Shown here: positions 18,818 through 27,027 of the stretch, in pieces
How positions within the stretch are numbered: position 1 is the stretch's first letter
Layout: each line of letters starts with the position of its first letter
DNA from: Halothiobacillus sp. 15-55-196
Lineage (GTDB): Bacteria; Pseudomonadota; Gammaproteobacteria; Halothiobacillales; Halothiobacillaceae
DNA length: 39,672 nucleotides
NCBI GenBank assembly: GCA_002282715.1
Contig: NCKC01000014.1
Location: 1-39,672, forward strand
Reading direction: 5' to 3'
Position numbers and translations under genes: made by a program
The notes under the pieces: generated by a model
Seen by the model: only the letters and a program-made list of their open reading frames with translations
Database searches by the model: none
Told to the model about the DNA's origin: nothing

Positions 18818-19524
18818 CCCGGTTGCCCGCCTTGTGGATGGGTTAGGAGCATGTAACCTTCATTCCGAATGGTTTTGATGAGTGTGGGTTCGCGGGCATC
18901 ATCGCCGAGGCGGCGGCGAAGGCGGCTCATCATGACATCGATCGTTCGGTCGAGCGGATCGGCTTCTCTGCCCGCGAGCGCGTCCATGAGCTGGTCGCGA
19001 GACAGAACCATATTCGGGTGTTCCGCCAGTGTTTTGAGCAGGCGAAACTCACCCGTGGACAACGGAATGACGATTTGATCTGCACTCATCAAGTGTCTGG
19101 CTGCCAGATCAAGCGTCCAACCGCTGAAGTGCAGATGGCGCGGTGGCTGTGCCTGATTCTGCTGTTCCGATCGTCGGAAAATGCTGCGAATCCGTGCCAG
19201 CAGTTCGCGTGGGTGAAATGGCTTGGGCATGTAGTCATCGGCGCCCATCTCAAGACCGATGATGCGATCCATTTCATCGCCACGGGCGGTAAGCATCAGG
19301 ATGGGAGTGCTCTGGCGTGCCCGGATGGTTCGGCATAGGGACAAGCCGTCTTCGCCAGGTAACATCAGGTCAAGAATGATCAGGTCGACCGTCGAGTTCT
19401 CGAGTCGCGTCCATAACTCGTTCCCTTCCGCTGCCTCGAGCACGTGATAGCCTTGATCGGTCAGATATGCCCGCAACAGGCTACGCAGATCGGCATCGTC
19501 GTCTACTACCAGAATCGTTTTCAT
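18814..19524 (-). CDS. OmpR-family response regulator
   Basis: 236 residues. Receiver domain with acidic pocket Asp8-10, phosphoacceptor Asp52 (LILDLMLPGEDG), Thr79 and Lys101 (MPKPF). The C-terminal winged-helix domain (about 135-230) ends with the typical RRRLGDD...LIKTIRNEGYML. It is translationally coupled to the kinase gene downstream. The intergenic region toward the divergent spy-like gene carries repeated motifs that could be its binding sites. Confidence 0.94.
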   Translation of the reverse strand: MKTILVVDDDADLRSLLRAYLTDQGYHVLEAAEGNELWTRLENSTVDLIILDLMLPGEDGLSLCRTIRARQSTPILMLTARGDEMDRIIGLEMGADDYMPKPFHPRELLARIRSIFRRSEQQNQAQPPRHLHFSGWTLDLAARHLMSADQIVIPLSTGEFRLLKTLAEHPNMVLSRDQLMDALAGREADPLDRTIDVMMSRLRRRLGDDAREPTLIKTIRNEGYMLLTHPQGGQPG

Positions 19525-19587
19525 GAATTTGATTCGTCCATTATTGAATGAGCGCTATCTTAGCCCAGCCATGTGGCCGAAAAGCGA

Positions 19588-19671
19588 TGTAATTCCCTGA
19601 TATTACAAAACCCCTACATATCGTTTACACGCAGGGTCAGGCTTGAAATAGCCGGTTTACAGTCGCAGGGT
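19588..19671. promoter_or_regulatory. Candidate operators between response regulator and spy-like gene
   Basis: The intergenic region has an inverted repeat TGTAAT-N8-ATTACA (19588-19607). It also has two direct repeats, GTTTACACGCAGGGT (19623-19637) and GTTTACAGTCGCAGGGT (19655-19671), about three helical turns apart. OmpR-type regulators bind tandem direct repeats, so the latter pair is the better candidate for binding by the adjacent regulator. Assignment is inference. Confidence 0.4.
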
Positions 19672-19718
19672 TCAATGATTCCCGTGAATCGTTGTTCCAT
19701 TGACCCGAGGTAGAAGCC

Positions 19719-20303
19719 ATGAGCCTTCAAACACACTCCCAGACTTTTTCAACCCGTCGCCCGGCATTGCGCATGGCGGTCCTCGCCACGGCTTTGATGA
19801 CCCTTGCCGGTGGTTTCGTTACAGTAAGCATGGCAGAGACGCCGGTCGGCTCTGCTGCGCCGGTCGGCCAACCTTGTTCCAAGAATCCGGAACAAATTGA
19901 ACGAATGCGTGCGCATCGGGCTGCCTTCATGCAGAAAACGCTCGACACCATGGCCAATCGTCTGGAGATTACGGCCAGTCAGCAAGCTGTTTGGGATGCG
20001 TACAAAAAAGTACGCATGGACATGATGTTTGAGCATTTCAAACGCCCCGGTCCTGAAATGAATGCAGCCCAGCTGGCACAATTCCGTGCGGAACGAGCTG
20101 AACTCATGGCGAGAAAGATGGCGCGTCTGAGCAAGGTGACATCTGATCTGCGTGCAGCCCTTGCACCGAATCAGCAGCAGGTGCTGGATGAAATGGCGCG
20201 TCAGCATCGGCACAAACATTTTGGTGCTCATGGTCAAAAAACTGGTATGCACCACGGTCCTGATGGCATGGCGCGCCCAATGGGCGGGCCGATCCAGCCC
20301 TGA
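19719..20303 (+). CDS. Spy/CpxP-like periplasmic protein (LTxxQ motif)
   Basis: 194 residues. A signal peptide ends near SMA-ET (residue ~37). The mature part is helical and rich in Met, Arg and Gln, with the LTxxQ-type motifs LEITASQQAVW and LAPNQQQVL that mark the Spy/CpxP family. The tail is rich in His and Met (HRHKHFGAHGQKTGMHHG), which could bind metal. Family members are ATP-independent periplasmic chaperones or stress-kinase modulators. Divergent from the two-component genes, suggesting it is a target of, and possibly feedback on, that system. Confidence 0.82.
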   Translation: MSLQTHSQTFSTRRPALRMAVLATALMTLAGGFVTVSMAETPVGSAAPVGQPCSKNPEQIERMRAHRAAFMQKTLDTMANRLEITASQQAVWDAYKKVRMDMMFEHFKRPGPEMNAAQLAQFRAERAELMARKMARLSKVTSDLRAALAPNQQQVLDEMARQHRHKHFGAHGQKTGMHHGPDGMARPMGGPIQP

Positions 20304-20343
20304 TTGATATTGCGATCCGGCCTTTGAAGCCAAGCAAGCATGA

Positions 20344-20368
20344 CCCCGCTCCGGCGGGGTTTTGTTTG
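20344..20368 (+). terminator. Rho-independent terminator of the spy-like gene
   Basis: Perfect stem CCCCGC/GCGGGG with loop TCCG (20344-20359), followed directly by TTTTGTTTG. It lies 40 bp after the stop codon. Confidence 0.9.
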
Positions 20369-20606
20369 TACAATTTTGCGTTTGACTATTTGGTATGAAG
20401 ACTTTGTCTTGCGCCACAGATCGAGCTTCCAGCTTGGGCCACAGCAAACAGGCAGGCCGAAGCAGATGAGAAGATACGTGCAATCGTGCAGTATCTGTTG
20501 CTTGCTTCTCGCCATGCGTCCGTTCGGGTGGGGCAAGCGTATGTTCGAAGCAGTAAAGTTGCTGCATTTAACTTACGGCGCGTGATCGATAGGGCGGAAC
20601 CGCGGT

Positions 20607-21827
20607 ATGAATACAACACAGATTCCGGCAAACGATACGGCAGCGAACGGACTCGCATCGCGCGGCATGTTGGCGGTACTCGTGGCGCAGTTTCTTTCAG
20701 CCATGGCCGACAACCTTTTGTTCGTGGCGGCCATCGCGCTGCTTAAAACGGCGGCCCATGGTGAGGCACTCCTGCCCCTGTTGCAGGTTGTGTTTGTTGT
20801 CGCGTTCATCGTTTTGGCACCTTACGTGGGGCCGGTGGCCGATGCCTTTCCCAAGGGGCGTGTGATGCTGTACGCCAATCTGATCAAATTGATGGGCGCG
20901 TTGATGATTCTGTTCGGCGCGAACTCGCTATTGGGTTATGCCATCGCCGGCATCGGTGCGGCGATCTATTCGCCCGCCAAATACGGCATTCTCACGCAAC
21001 TTGTGCATCCCGATCGTCTGGTCAAGGCAAATGGTTTGCTGGAAGGTTCGACAATCGCCGCCATTTTGTTGGGGGTATTGGCGGGCGGCTGGCTCACGGA
21101 TCAGTCCGTAGTGCTGGCCGTGGTTGTGTCGGCGGGTATGTATCTTCTGGCTGCGCTCGCGAACCTGGGAATCCCCAGGTTGCCCGTCATTCATCGCCTT
21201 GTTCGGCATGAACTGGCGCAGTTACCAAAGCAGTTTATTCACAATCTGGTCGTGTTGTGGGGCATTCGCGACGTACGCTTTGCCATCATCGGCACGAGTT
21301 TGTTCTGGGGGATGGGCGCTTCCTTGCGGCTGTTGATTTTTGCCTGGGTTCCGGTTGCATTGTCATTGCTTGACAATCAGGCACCAGCCAACCTGATGGG
21401 GTTGGTGTCCATCGGGATTGTGGTGGGTGCCGGTCTGGCTGCCGTCAGCGTGCGTCTGGAGCAGGCCAATCGGGCGATTCTAGGTGGTTTGGCGCTGGGG
21501 CCGCTGATCGTTCTGCTGGCACCCTTGCACGCATTCGCTCCCGCGGCCGTCATTCTCATGTTGGTAGGCGTGGCGGGTGGTTACTTTGTGGTGCCGTTGA
21601 ATGCGCTCCTGCAGGAACGGGGGCATGAGACCATCGGTGCGGGTCGTACGTTGGCCGTGCAGAATTTCTTCGAAAATCTGGCCATGCTGGGTATGGCCGG
21701 GTTGTATTTTCTCGCTATCGAAGCGGGCATGAATCCCGTGGCCGTAGCCTATGGGTTCGGAATCGTCGTGACGTTAGGGATGGCTGCGCTGGCCGTCTGG
21801 CGGCTTCGAGGAGGCCGTTCCTGCTGA
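20607..21827 (+). CDS. lplT: Lysophospholipid transporter
   Basis: 406-residue MFS protein, close to E. coli LplT (397), with about 12 membrane segments. Characteristic segments are FLSAMADNLLFVAAIALL in TM1, PYVGPVADAFPKGRVM in the TM2-3 loop, and GAAIYSPAKYGILTQL. LplT flips lysophospholipids across the inner membrane for reacylation. In E. coli it is coupled to aas; here no acyltransferase is adjacent. It has its own transcription unit after a strong terminator and converges on maf with only 9 bp between. Confidence 0.9.
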   Translation: MNTTQIPANDTAANGLASRGMLAVLVAQFLSAMADNLLFVAAIALLKTAAHGEALLPLLQVVFVVAFIVLAPYVGPVADAFPKGRVMLYANLIKLMGALMILFGANSLLGYAIAGIGAAIYSPAKYGILTQLVHPDRLVKANGLLEGSTIAAILLGVLAGGWLTDQSVVLAVVVSAGMYLLAALANLGIPRLPVIHRLVRHELAQLPKQFIHNLVVLWGIRDVRFAIIGTSLFWGMGASLRLLIFAWVPVALSLLDNQAPANLMGLVSIGIVVGAGLAAVSVRLEQANRAILGGLALGPLIVLLAPLHAFAPAAVILMLVGVAGGYFVVPLNALLQERGHETIGAGRTLAVQNFFENLAMLGMAGLYFLAIEAGMNPVAVAYGFGIVVTLGMAALAVWRLRGGRSC

Positions 21828-21836
21828 TGGGGCGCT

Positions 21837-22430
21837 TCAACCCAGCGGGTTGATACCTGCTGCGCGGAGTAATCGCAAGGTAGCAATCAGAGGCAGTCCG
21901 AGGATTGCCGTGGGGTCGTCCGATTGCATTGAATCGAGCAGCGCTGTGCCCAGCCCCTCCGATTTCATGCTACCTGCCGAGCCGAATGGTTTTTCTCGGT
22001 TGAGGTAGTGTTGAATCTCCGAATCAGAAAGGCTTCGAAGTTGTGCGGTGACGGTTTCGCTGTGTTCCTGCATGGCGCCGTGTGCGTCGATAACCGTGAC
22101 AGATACGTGGAAATAAACGGCTTTGCCGGACATGAACCGTAATTGTTCGGTTGCACGTGGCCTATCGTGTGGTTTGCCCATGATGCGCCCATCGCAGGAT
22201 ACCAGTTGATCTGAGCCGATGACGACCGAGCCGGGATGGCGTGCGGCAACCGTGCGTGCTTTTTCCCGTGCAAGTCGCAAGCAGGCTGCGTCGGCCGCTT
22301 CATGCTCATGGACGCGTTCGTCGATGTCGGGCTTATCGATTTGATAGGGTATCCCGATGCGATCAAGCAAGGCGCGACGGGTGATGGATGAGGACGCGAG
22401 TATAATAATGGGTTTTTTTTGCATATTCAT
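21837..22430 (-). CDS. yceF: Maf-family nucleoside triphosphate pyrophosphatase, YceF type
   Basis: 197 residues from ATG 22430 (a second ATG at 22424 is equally possible). The motif ASSSITRRALL near the start, SDQ at 73-75 (IGSDQLVSCDGRIMGKP) and the GSMKSEGLG segment are Maf features. The SDQ and its context match the YceF group (7-methyl-GTP pyrophosphatase) better than YhdE. In E. coli yceF is divergent from yceD-rpmF-plsX exactly as here, which supports the call. The start is followed by a run of eight A residues (codons 4-6), a potential slippage site. Confidence 0.93.
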   Translation of the reverse strand: MNMQKKPIIILASSSITRRALLDRIGIPYQIDKPDIDERVHEHEAADAACLRLAREKARTVAARHPGSVVIGSDQLVSCDGRIMGKPHDRPRATEQLRFMSGKAVYFHVSVTVIDAHGAMQEHSETVTAQLRSLSDSEIQHYLNREKPFGSAGSMKSEGLGTALLDSMQSDDPTAILGLPLIATLRLLRAAGINPLG

Positions 22431-22431
22431 T

Positions 22432-22464
22432 TTGCGTGCCAAGCAATAAATCGCTAACATTATA
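22432..22464. promoter_or_regulatory. Divergent promoter region, maf / yceD-rpmF
   Basis: On the minus strand a perfect TATAAT (22459-22464) lies 28 bp before the maf start, with a poor -35. On the plus strand TTGCGT (22432-22437), a 17-bp spacer and TAACAT (22455-22460) form a candidate promoter toward yceD. The two overlap, so expression of the two units may be mutually exclusive. Confidence 0.35.
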
Positions 22465-22575
22465 CGATTCTGGTCTGGCGAATGCTGTGTGTGCGGGCCG
22501 CATTTTAGGCTCTCGTTCAAAATTGGTTGCATTTATTCAATTAATTCTGGCCTTGCATGCAAATAGGTATTTGGC

Positions 22576-23220
22576 ATGAGTGTAGACAACGGATCATATC
22601 CTTTGGATGGTCAATCTGGCAGTGGGGTAGGGACCGGCAGACAGCTTCAATCCGCGGCAAGTTTACCGCGCTTGATGGTGCGCATGGCTTGCGATAGTGA
22701 GCGGGCGTTTTCTGCATCTGTGCTTTTGGCCGAGTTGCCGCGGTTGGTGCCTTTTGTACCGCATGAAGCTCCGGAGACTTCGCTTGATTTCGATTTGCGA
22801 TTTTTTCGGGACGAAGGTCGTGCACTGCTGGCAACGCTGGATGTGCAGACCACGGTGCAGGTTGAGTGTGCTCGTTGCCTTCAATCCATGAGATTGCCCG
22901 TGATGGGGTCGTCCTTGTTGCAGTTTGTATACAATGATGCTCAGGCAGAACAGGTTGGAGATGTTCGTGAACCTGTTCTGGTCGATGCCGAGGGTGGGGT
23001 GGTCCTTTCAAACTTGCTCGAAGAGGAAGTGTTGATAGCCCTCCCTACGGTAGCGATGCACGAGCATCAGTGCCAACCGGCCTGGCGAGAAGAAGCCGAG
23101 GACGACGGCGTTCAATCTTTGGTTGAGCAATCGGAACGGCCTAATCCCTTTGCCGCATTAGGACAGCAATGGCGCATGCCGGGGTCTAAAGGTTCAGGCA
23201 AAAAGGGTGAAGATCAATAG
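22576..23220 (+). CDS. yceD: YceD-family protein (DUF177), 23S rRNA accumulation
   Basis: 214 residues. The conserved core is DLRFFRDEGRALLATLDVQTTVQVECARCLQ, with the CxxC pair, then an acidic middle (VLVDAEGGVVLSNLLEEEVLIALP) that is the family hallmark. The C-terminal FAALGQQW is typical. YceD proteins are linked to rRNA processing and are almost always encoded immediately before rpmF, as here. The first ~25 residues are Gly/Ser-rich and unconserved. Confidence 0.93.
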   Translation: MSVDNGSYPLDGQSGSGVGTGRQLQSAASLPRLMVRMACDSERAFSASVLLAELPRLVPFVPHEAPETSLDFDLRFFRDEGRALLATLDVQTTVQVECARCLQSMRLPVMGSSLLQFVYNDAQAEQVGDVREPVLVDAEGGVVLSNLLEEEVLIALPTVAMHEHQCQPAWREEAEDDGVQSLVEQSERPNPFAALGQQWRMPGSKGSGKKGEDQ

Positions 23221-23313
23221 CGTTAACCGCGATCGTGTATTGATCATAGTCGCGGAGTTTTAGTTTGGCGTTTTGGTAAAAGAAACGCGATTTTTAGTAT
23301 CAGGAGTTGAGAA

Positions 23314-23502
23314 ATGGCTGTTCAGCAGAATAAAAAGAGCCGTGCGCGTCGCGATTCACGTCGTACCCACGATGCCCTCGTTAAACCTACTTTGTCAGTG
23401 GATGCGACCAGTGGTGAAACACATCGTCGTCATCAGGTGACTGCGGATGGGTTTTACCGTGGCAAGCGCGTGATTGCCGAAAAAGCAACTGCCGAAGCGT
23501 AA
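23314..23502 (+). CDS. rpmF: 50S ribosomal protein L32
   Basis: 62 residues starting [20 protein letters not shown], the canonical bacterial L32 N-terminus, with the HRRHQVT segment and FYRGKRVI after it. No zinc-binding cysteines, as in E. coli L32. Strong AGGAG ribosome site. It sits 93 bp after yceD. Confidence 0.97.
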   Translation: MAVQQNKKSRARRDSRRTHDALVKPTLSVDATSGETHRRHQVTADGFYRGKRVIAEKATAEA

Positions 23503-23534
23503 TCGCTCTCCGGATGGTCGTGCATGATGATCCC

Positions 23535-23566
23535 AACCTTGCGTGCCCTGGTGCGCAAGGTTTTTG
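23535..23566 (+). terminator. Rho-independent terminator/attenuator between rpmF and plsX
   Basis: Perfect 9-bp stem AACCTTGCG/CGCAAGGTT (23535-23543 with 23554-23562), whose last two T's begin a run of five (23561-23565). It separates ribosomal-protein expression from the lipid genes, giving partial termination before plsX. Confidence 0.8.
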
Positions 23567-23684
23567 TTATGCCTGTCATTCTGGCATTCTGGGCGTTCGA
23601 TTGATCTGAAGTGTGTTCATTCGTTTTGGATCGCCCCTGAATTTTTATTTGAAATCAAGCATCTGTTAAGGCTGTAAATTTTTC

Positions 23685-24707
23685 ATGAAGGCTAAAATTG
23701 CGATCGATGTGATGGGTGGCGACCATGGCCCCGTCGTGACGCTGGCGGCAGCGGCGCAATTCCTCAGGTTGCATCCCAGCGTGACGCTACTGCTGGTAGG
23801 CGATGAAACCCTCGTGCGTTCGCAAATGAGCGCGCACGGTCTGGTTGAGGGTGAACACCTTCAGGTCGTGCATGCGCCTGAAGTTGTCGAGATGGCCGAA
23901 TCACCCGCGGTAGCACTGCGTACTAAGAAAAAATCATCCATGCGAATTGCGGTCGACTGCGTGCGTGACGGTTCGGCGCAGGCCGCTGTGAGCGCGGGCA
24001 ATACCGGTGCGCTGATGGCGACAGCCAAATTCGTCCTCAAGACCCTGCCCGGGATTGAGCGGCCGGCCATCTGCACGGCTTTACCGAGTCGCAAGGGGCA
24101 TACCCACGTGCTTGATCTGGGGGCGAATGTCGAATGCAACGCCGAACATCTGTTCCAGTTTGCCGTGATGGGTTCGGTGCTGGTGGAAGCGTATGATGAT
24201 AATCCTGCACCCAGAGTCGGTCTGCTCAATGTCGGTGCCGAGTCCATCAAGGGCAACGATACCGTCAAGGCTGCCTCGGCACTTCTGGAAAATGGGCCGA
24301 TCAACTATATCGGATTTGTCGAAGGTGACGACATCTACAAAGGGGATGTGGATGTCGTGGTTTGCGATGGTTTTGTCGGTAATGTCGCGCTCAAGACCAG
24401 CGAAGGGCTGGCGAAGATGATCACCCAGTTCCTGCGCGAAGAATTCGGGCGTGGTTTAATGTCCAGGCTGGCAGCCGTTCTTGCGCTGCCCGTGCTCAAA
24501 CGTCTGAAAAACAGACTGGACCCAGGCCGCTACAATGGTGCCAGTTTTTTGGGGCTGCAGGGTATCGTGATCAAAAGTCATGGCGGTGCCGACGTTTCGG
24601 CCTTCGCCAGTGCGCTCGGCGTGGCACTGCGCGAGATCGAAAAAGACGTACCGCGCCGCATCGACCAGCGGTTGGGCCAGCTATTGAATGAAAAGGAAAC
24701 AGCATGA
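23685..24707 (+). CDS. plsX: Phosphate acyltransferase
   Basis: Makes acyl-phosphate from acyl-ACP, the first donor step of the PlsX/PlsY phospholipid pathway. The 340-residue protein has [12 protein letters not shown] at its start, [32 protein letters not shown] and [15 protein letters not shown], all family landmarks. The length equals E. coli PlsX (356) within normal variation. It overlaps fabH by 4 bp (ATGA at 24704-24707). Confidence 0.97.
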   Translation: MKAKIAIDVMGGDHGPVVTLAAAAQFLRLHPSVTLLLVGDETLVRSQMSAHGLVEGEHLQVVHAPEVVEMAESPAVALRTKKKSSMRIAVDCVRDGSAQAAVSAGNTGALMATAKFVLKTLPGIERPAICTALPSRKGHTHVLDLGANVECNAEHLFQFAVMGSVLVEAYDDNPAPRVGLLNVGAESIKGNDTVKAASALLENGPINYIGFVEGDDIYKGDVDVVVCDGFVGNVALKTSEGLAKMITQFLREEFGRGLMSRLAAVLALPVLKRLKNRLDPGRYNGASFLGLQGIVIKSHGGADVSAFASALGVALREIEKDVPRRIDQRLGQLLNEKETA

Positions 24708-25675
24708 TTCATGCACGTATCACCGGTACCGGGAGTTACCTTCCTGAGCGAATCCTGACGAATCAGGATCTGGAAAAGATGGTTGAAACCTCGGACACCT
24801 GGATTCGGGAACGGACGGGTATCGAGCAACGTCATATCGCCGAGAAAGGACAACTCACTTCCGACCTGGCCGAGCCGGCGGCGCGCCGTGCCCTGGAAGC
24901 GGCTGGCAAAATCCCGTCTGATGTCGATCTGCTGATCGTGGCAACAACAACACCTGATCGCGTATTCCCTTCAACGGCCTGTCTGCTGCAGCAAAAGCTG
25001 GGCATCCACGGCTCGCCTGCTTTTGATATTCAGGCAGTCTGCACGGGCTTCGTTTATGCGTTGAGTGTGGCGGAGAAATTCATCAAGACCGGTGCCGCCC
25101 GCTGCGCACTGGTCATCGGAGCGGAAACCCTGTCGCGTATCGTCAACTGGCAGGATCGCGGTACCTGCGTGCTGTTTGCCGATGGCGCTGGTGCGGTCGT
25201 GCTCGAAGCCAGCGAAGAGCCTGGAATTATCAGTACACACATTCACGCCGATGGGGCGTACGAATCGTTGCTGACGACGGTAAAACCCGGGCCCGATGTC
25301 GATTTGGATAAGCTGGCCGACGGCACGGCGTTCATTGAAATGCGTGGCAACGAGGTGTTCAAGATCGCAGTGAATACACTCGGTCGTATCGTCGATGAAA
25401 CCGTGGATGCCGCAGGGATGACCTATGCCGATATCGACTGGCTGGTGCCCCATCAGGCCAACATCCGCATCATACAGGCAACGTCACGCAAGCTTGATTT
25501 GCCGATGGAGCGCGTGGTGGTTACGGTCAACAAACACGGCAATACTTCTGCGGCTTCGGTGCCTCTGGCACTGGATACCGCCGTTCGCGATGGACGCATC
25601 AAGCGGGGCGATACGATTCTGCTCGAAGCGTTTGGTGGTGGGTTTACCTGGGGTTCGGCGCTGATCCGATTTTAA
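24704..25675 (+). CDS. fabH: 3-oxoacyl-ACP synthase III
   Basis: Initiates fatty-acid elongation by condensing acetyl-CoA with malonyl-ACP. The 323-residue protein has the full Cys-His-Asn triad: Cys113 ([10 protein letters not shown]), His250 (VPHQANIRI) and Asn280 ([10 protein letters not shown]). The C-terminal [13 protein letters not shown] is canonical. Translationally coupled to plsX. In most relatives fabD follows; here a CYTH gene follows instead, so the fab cluster is split. Confidence 0.97.
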   Translation: MIHARITGTGSYLPERILTNQDLEKMVETSDTWIRERTGIEQRHIAEKGQLTSDLAEPAARRALEAAGKIPSDVDLLIVATTTPDRVFPSTACLLQQKLGIHGSPAFDIQAVCTGFVYALSVAEKFIKTGAARCALVIGAETLSRIVNWQDRGTCVLFADGAGAVVLEASEEPGIISTHIHADGAYESLLTTVKPGPDVDLDKLADGTAFIEMRGNEVFKIAVNTLGRIVDETVDAAGMTYADIDWLVPHQANIRIIQATSRKLDLPMERVVVTVNKHGNTSAASVPLALDTAVRDGRIKRGDTILLEAFGGGFTWGSALIRF

Positions 25676-25696
25676 GCTCATCCGAGAGGTGCAACG

Positions 25697-26182
25697 ATGG
25701 CACTGGAAATCGAACGCAAGTTTTTGCTCAAGGATGACAGCTGGCGTGCGGCGGTGTCATCCAGTCTTCGTTTGAGTCAAGGCTATCTGACCAGCCTGAC
25801 CGATGGTGCCAAGGCGTCGGTACGGGTGCGAATTGGCGGCAATCTGGCTTATCTCAATATCAAGAGCATGAGATTGGGTATGTCGCGCGACGAGTTCGAG
25901 TATCCGATTCCTATTGAAGATGCCGGGCATATGTTGACTAACTTGTGTTCGGGTGCCGTGATTGAGAAAATCCGTCATCATGTGCACTTTGCCGGTCTGC
26001 TCTGGGAAATCGATGAGTTTCTCGGGGCCAATCAGGGCCTGTTGATGGCGGAAGTGGAACTGAACTCTGAAGATCAGACGTTCCAAAAGCCCGATTGGGT
26101 CGGGGACGAAGTGACCGAAGATCCTCGTTACTATAATGTGTCGCTGGTTCGGCATCCCTACACGCAATGGGGATTTGAATAA
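25697..26182 (+). CDS. CYTH-domain protein (triphosphate tunnel metalloenzyme)
   Basis: 161 residues. The N-terminal EIERKF gives the CYTH signature ExExK (residues 4-8), followed by RVRIGG, LNIKS, and EIDEF in the order seen in small CYTH proteins. These enzymes hydrolyse inorganic triphosphate or related tripolyphosphates with a divalent metal. Adenylate cyclase (class IV) is a less likely alternative for this short form. It begins 21 bp after fabH with a GAGAGG ribosome site, and its stop codon is immediately followed by a repeat element. Confidence 0.88.
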   Translation: MALEIERKFLLKDDSWRAAVSSSLRLSQGYLTSLTDGAKASVRVRIGGNLAYLNIKSMRLGMSRDEFEYPIPIEDAGHMLTNLCSGAVIEKIRHHVHFAGLLWEIDEFLGANQGLLMAEVELNSEDQTFQKPDWVGDEVTEDPRYYNVSLVRHPYTQWGFE

Positions 26183-26183
26183 T

Positions 26184-26336
26184 GGGTACCTCGAAAAACC
26201 CCATCCATGGGATTTTTCGAGGGCGTTCGTCGCGGGAAACCCGCGACGAACTCACGCTATTTCAATCGCTTATGCGATTGCGCGGAACCACTTCCATGTG
26301 GTGCATGGGCACCTCGAAAGGTTTTTCGAGGTGCCC
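26184..26336. repeat. MITE-like element copy with a chain of hairpins (153 bp)
   Basis: Terminal repeats GGGTACCTCGAAAAACC (26184-26200) and GGTTTTTCGAGGTGCCC (26320-26336), flanked on both sides by TAAT, a perfect 4-bp direct duplication. Five successive hairpins fill it. 26189-26222 has a 10-bp outer stem. 26225-26251 is a perfect 12-bp stem, loop AAA. 26263-26280 has a 7-bp stem, loop TTAT. 26287-26302 has a 5-bp stem. 26307-26336 has a 13-bp stem, loop GGTT. The core has no visible similarity to the copies at 2392 and 28934. It lies between the CYTH gene and uvrY. Confidence 0.88.
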
Positions 26337-26388
26337 TAATTATTGAATCAGTTTGTTGTTTGTTGGCATCGCGATCGGGAGTGGAAAC

Positions 26389-27027
26389 ATGATTCGTGTG
26401 ATGCTCGTCGATGATCACACCATGGTGCGCAAGGCGCTGGCTCATTTGATCGGGAGCGAGCAGGGCATTGGTGTGACATCTGAAGCGGATAGTGGCGAAG
26501 CGGCGTTGGCGCTGCTTAAAACCGAATCTGTCGATGTCGTGCTTTGTGATATCCACATGCCCGGCATGGGCGGCCTGGAAGCCATCCGGCGAATCCAGGC
26601 TCGCTATCCCGAGATCGGTTTGATTGCAGTAACGGCGGAAGCGGATGCGGCTTTGGCGCGCTCGGTTCTTGAGGCTGGCGTACATGGTTATGTGACAAAA
26701 GACGCGCCGCCGCAGGAGCTGATCACCGCCATCGAAAATGCCCGTCATAAAATCCGTTTCATCTCATCGCGCATCGCGCAGGAAATCGCCCTGCAATCCA
26801 TGCGCAAAACCTCAGACCCCTTCGAAACCCTTTCGGGACGGGAGCAACAGGTGCTGATGATGATTCTGGAAGGAAAATCCAATCAGTTCATCTCCGATGC
26901 GCTGTGCGTGAGCCCCAAGACAGTCAGTACCTACAAAGTGCGCTTGCAGGAGAAACTCGGCGTCAACAACGACATCGAGTTATTGCGCTTGGCCGTGAAA
27001 TCCGGGCGGGTCGTGATCAACGAATGA
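26389..27027 (+). CDS. uvrY: LuxR-type response regulator, UvrY/GacA family
   Basis: 212 residues from ATG 26389; the frame extends upstream to 26353, but only the inner start gives the canonical MIRVMLVDDH. The receiver domain has Asp8/Asp9, phosphoacceptor Asp54 (LCDIHMPGMGG) and Lys104 (VTKDAPP). The C-terminal LuxR helix-turn-helix reads LSGREQQVLMMILEGKSN...CVSPKTVSTYKVRLQEKLG. Family members act with a BarA/GacS kinase to switch on Csr-type small RNAs. Its stop overlaps the uvrC start, as in many gammaproteobacteria. The promoter is probably within or just after the 26184-26336 repeat. Confidence 0.95.
   Translation: MIRVMLVDDHTMVRKALAHLIGSEQGIGVTSEADSGEAALALLKTESVDVVLCDIHMPGMGGLEAIRRIQARYPEIGLIAVTAEADAALARSVLEAGVHGYVTKDAPPQELITAIENARHKIRFISSRIAQEIALQSMRKTSDPFETLSGREQQVLMMILEGKSNQFISDALCVSPKTVSTYKVRLQEKLGVNNDIELLRLAVKSGRVVINE

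Noticed and set aside
19749..20567. 272-residue minus-strand frame opposite the Spy-like gene
   Set aside because: It reads through the strong terminator and the Spy-like gene; the plus-strand protein has a signal peptide and LTxxQ motifs.
20466..20585. Short Met-started frame before lplT
   Set aside because: No conserved features, no clear ribosome site, and overlaps the probable lplT leader.
23229..23257. CCGCGA/TCGCGG hairpin upstream of rpmF
   Set aside because: Only 6 bp with a long loop and no T-run; L32 autoregulatory structure cannot be supported.
26225..26280. CRISPR-like array
   Set aside because: The successive hairpins have different sequences and no regularly spaced identical repeats.
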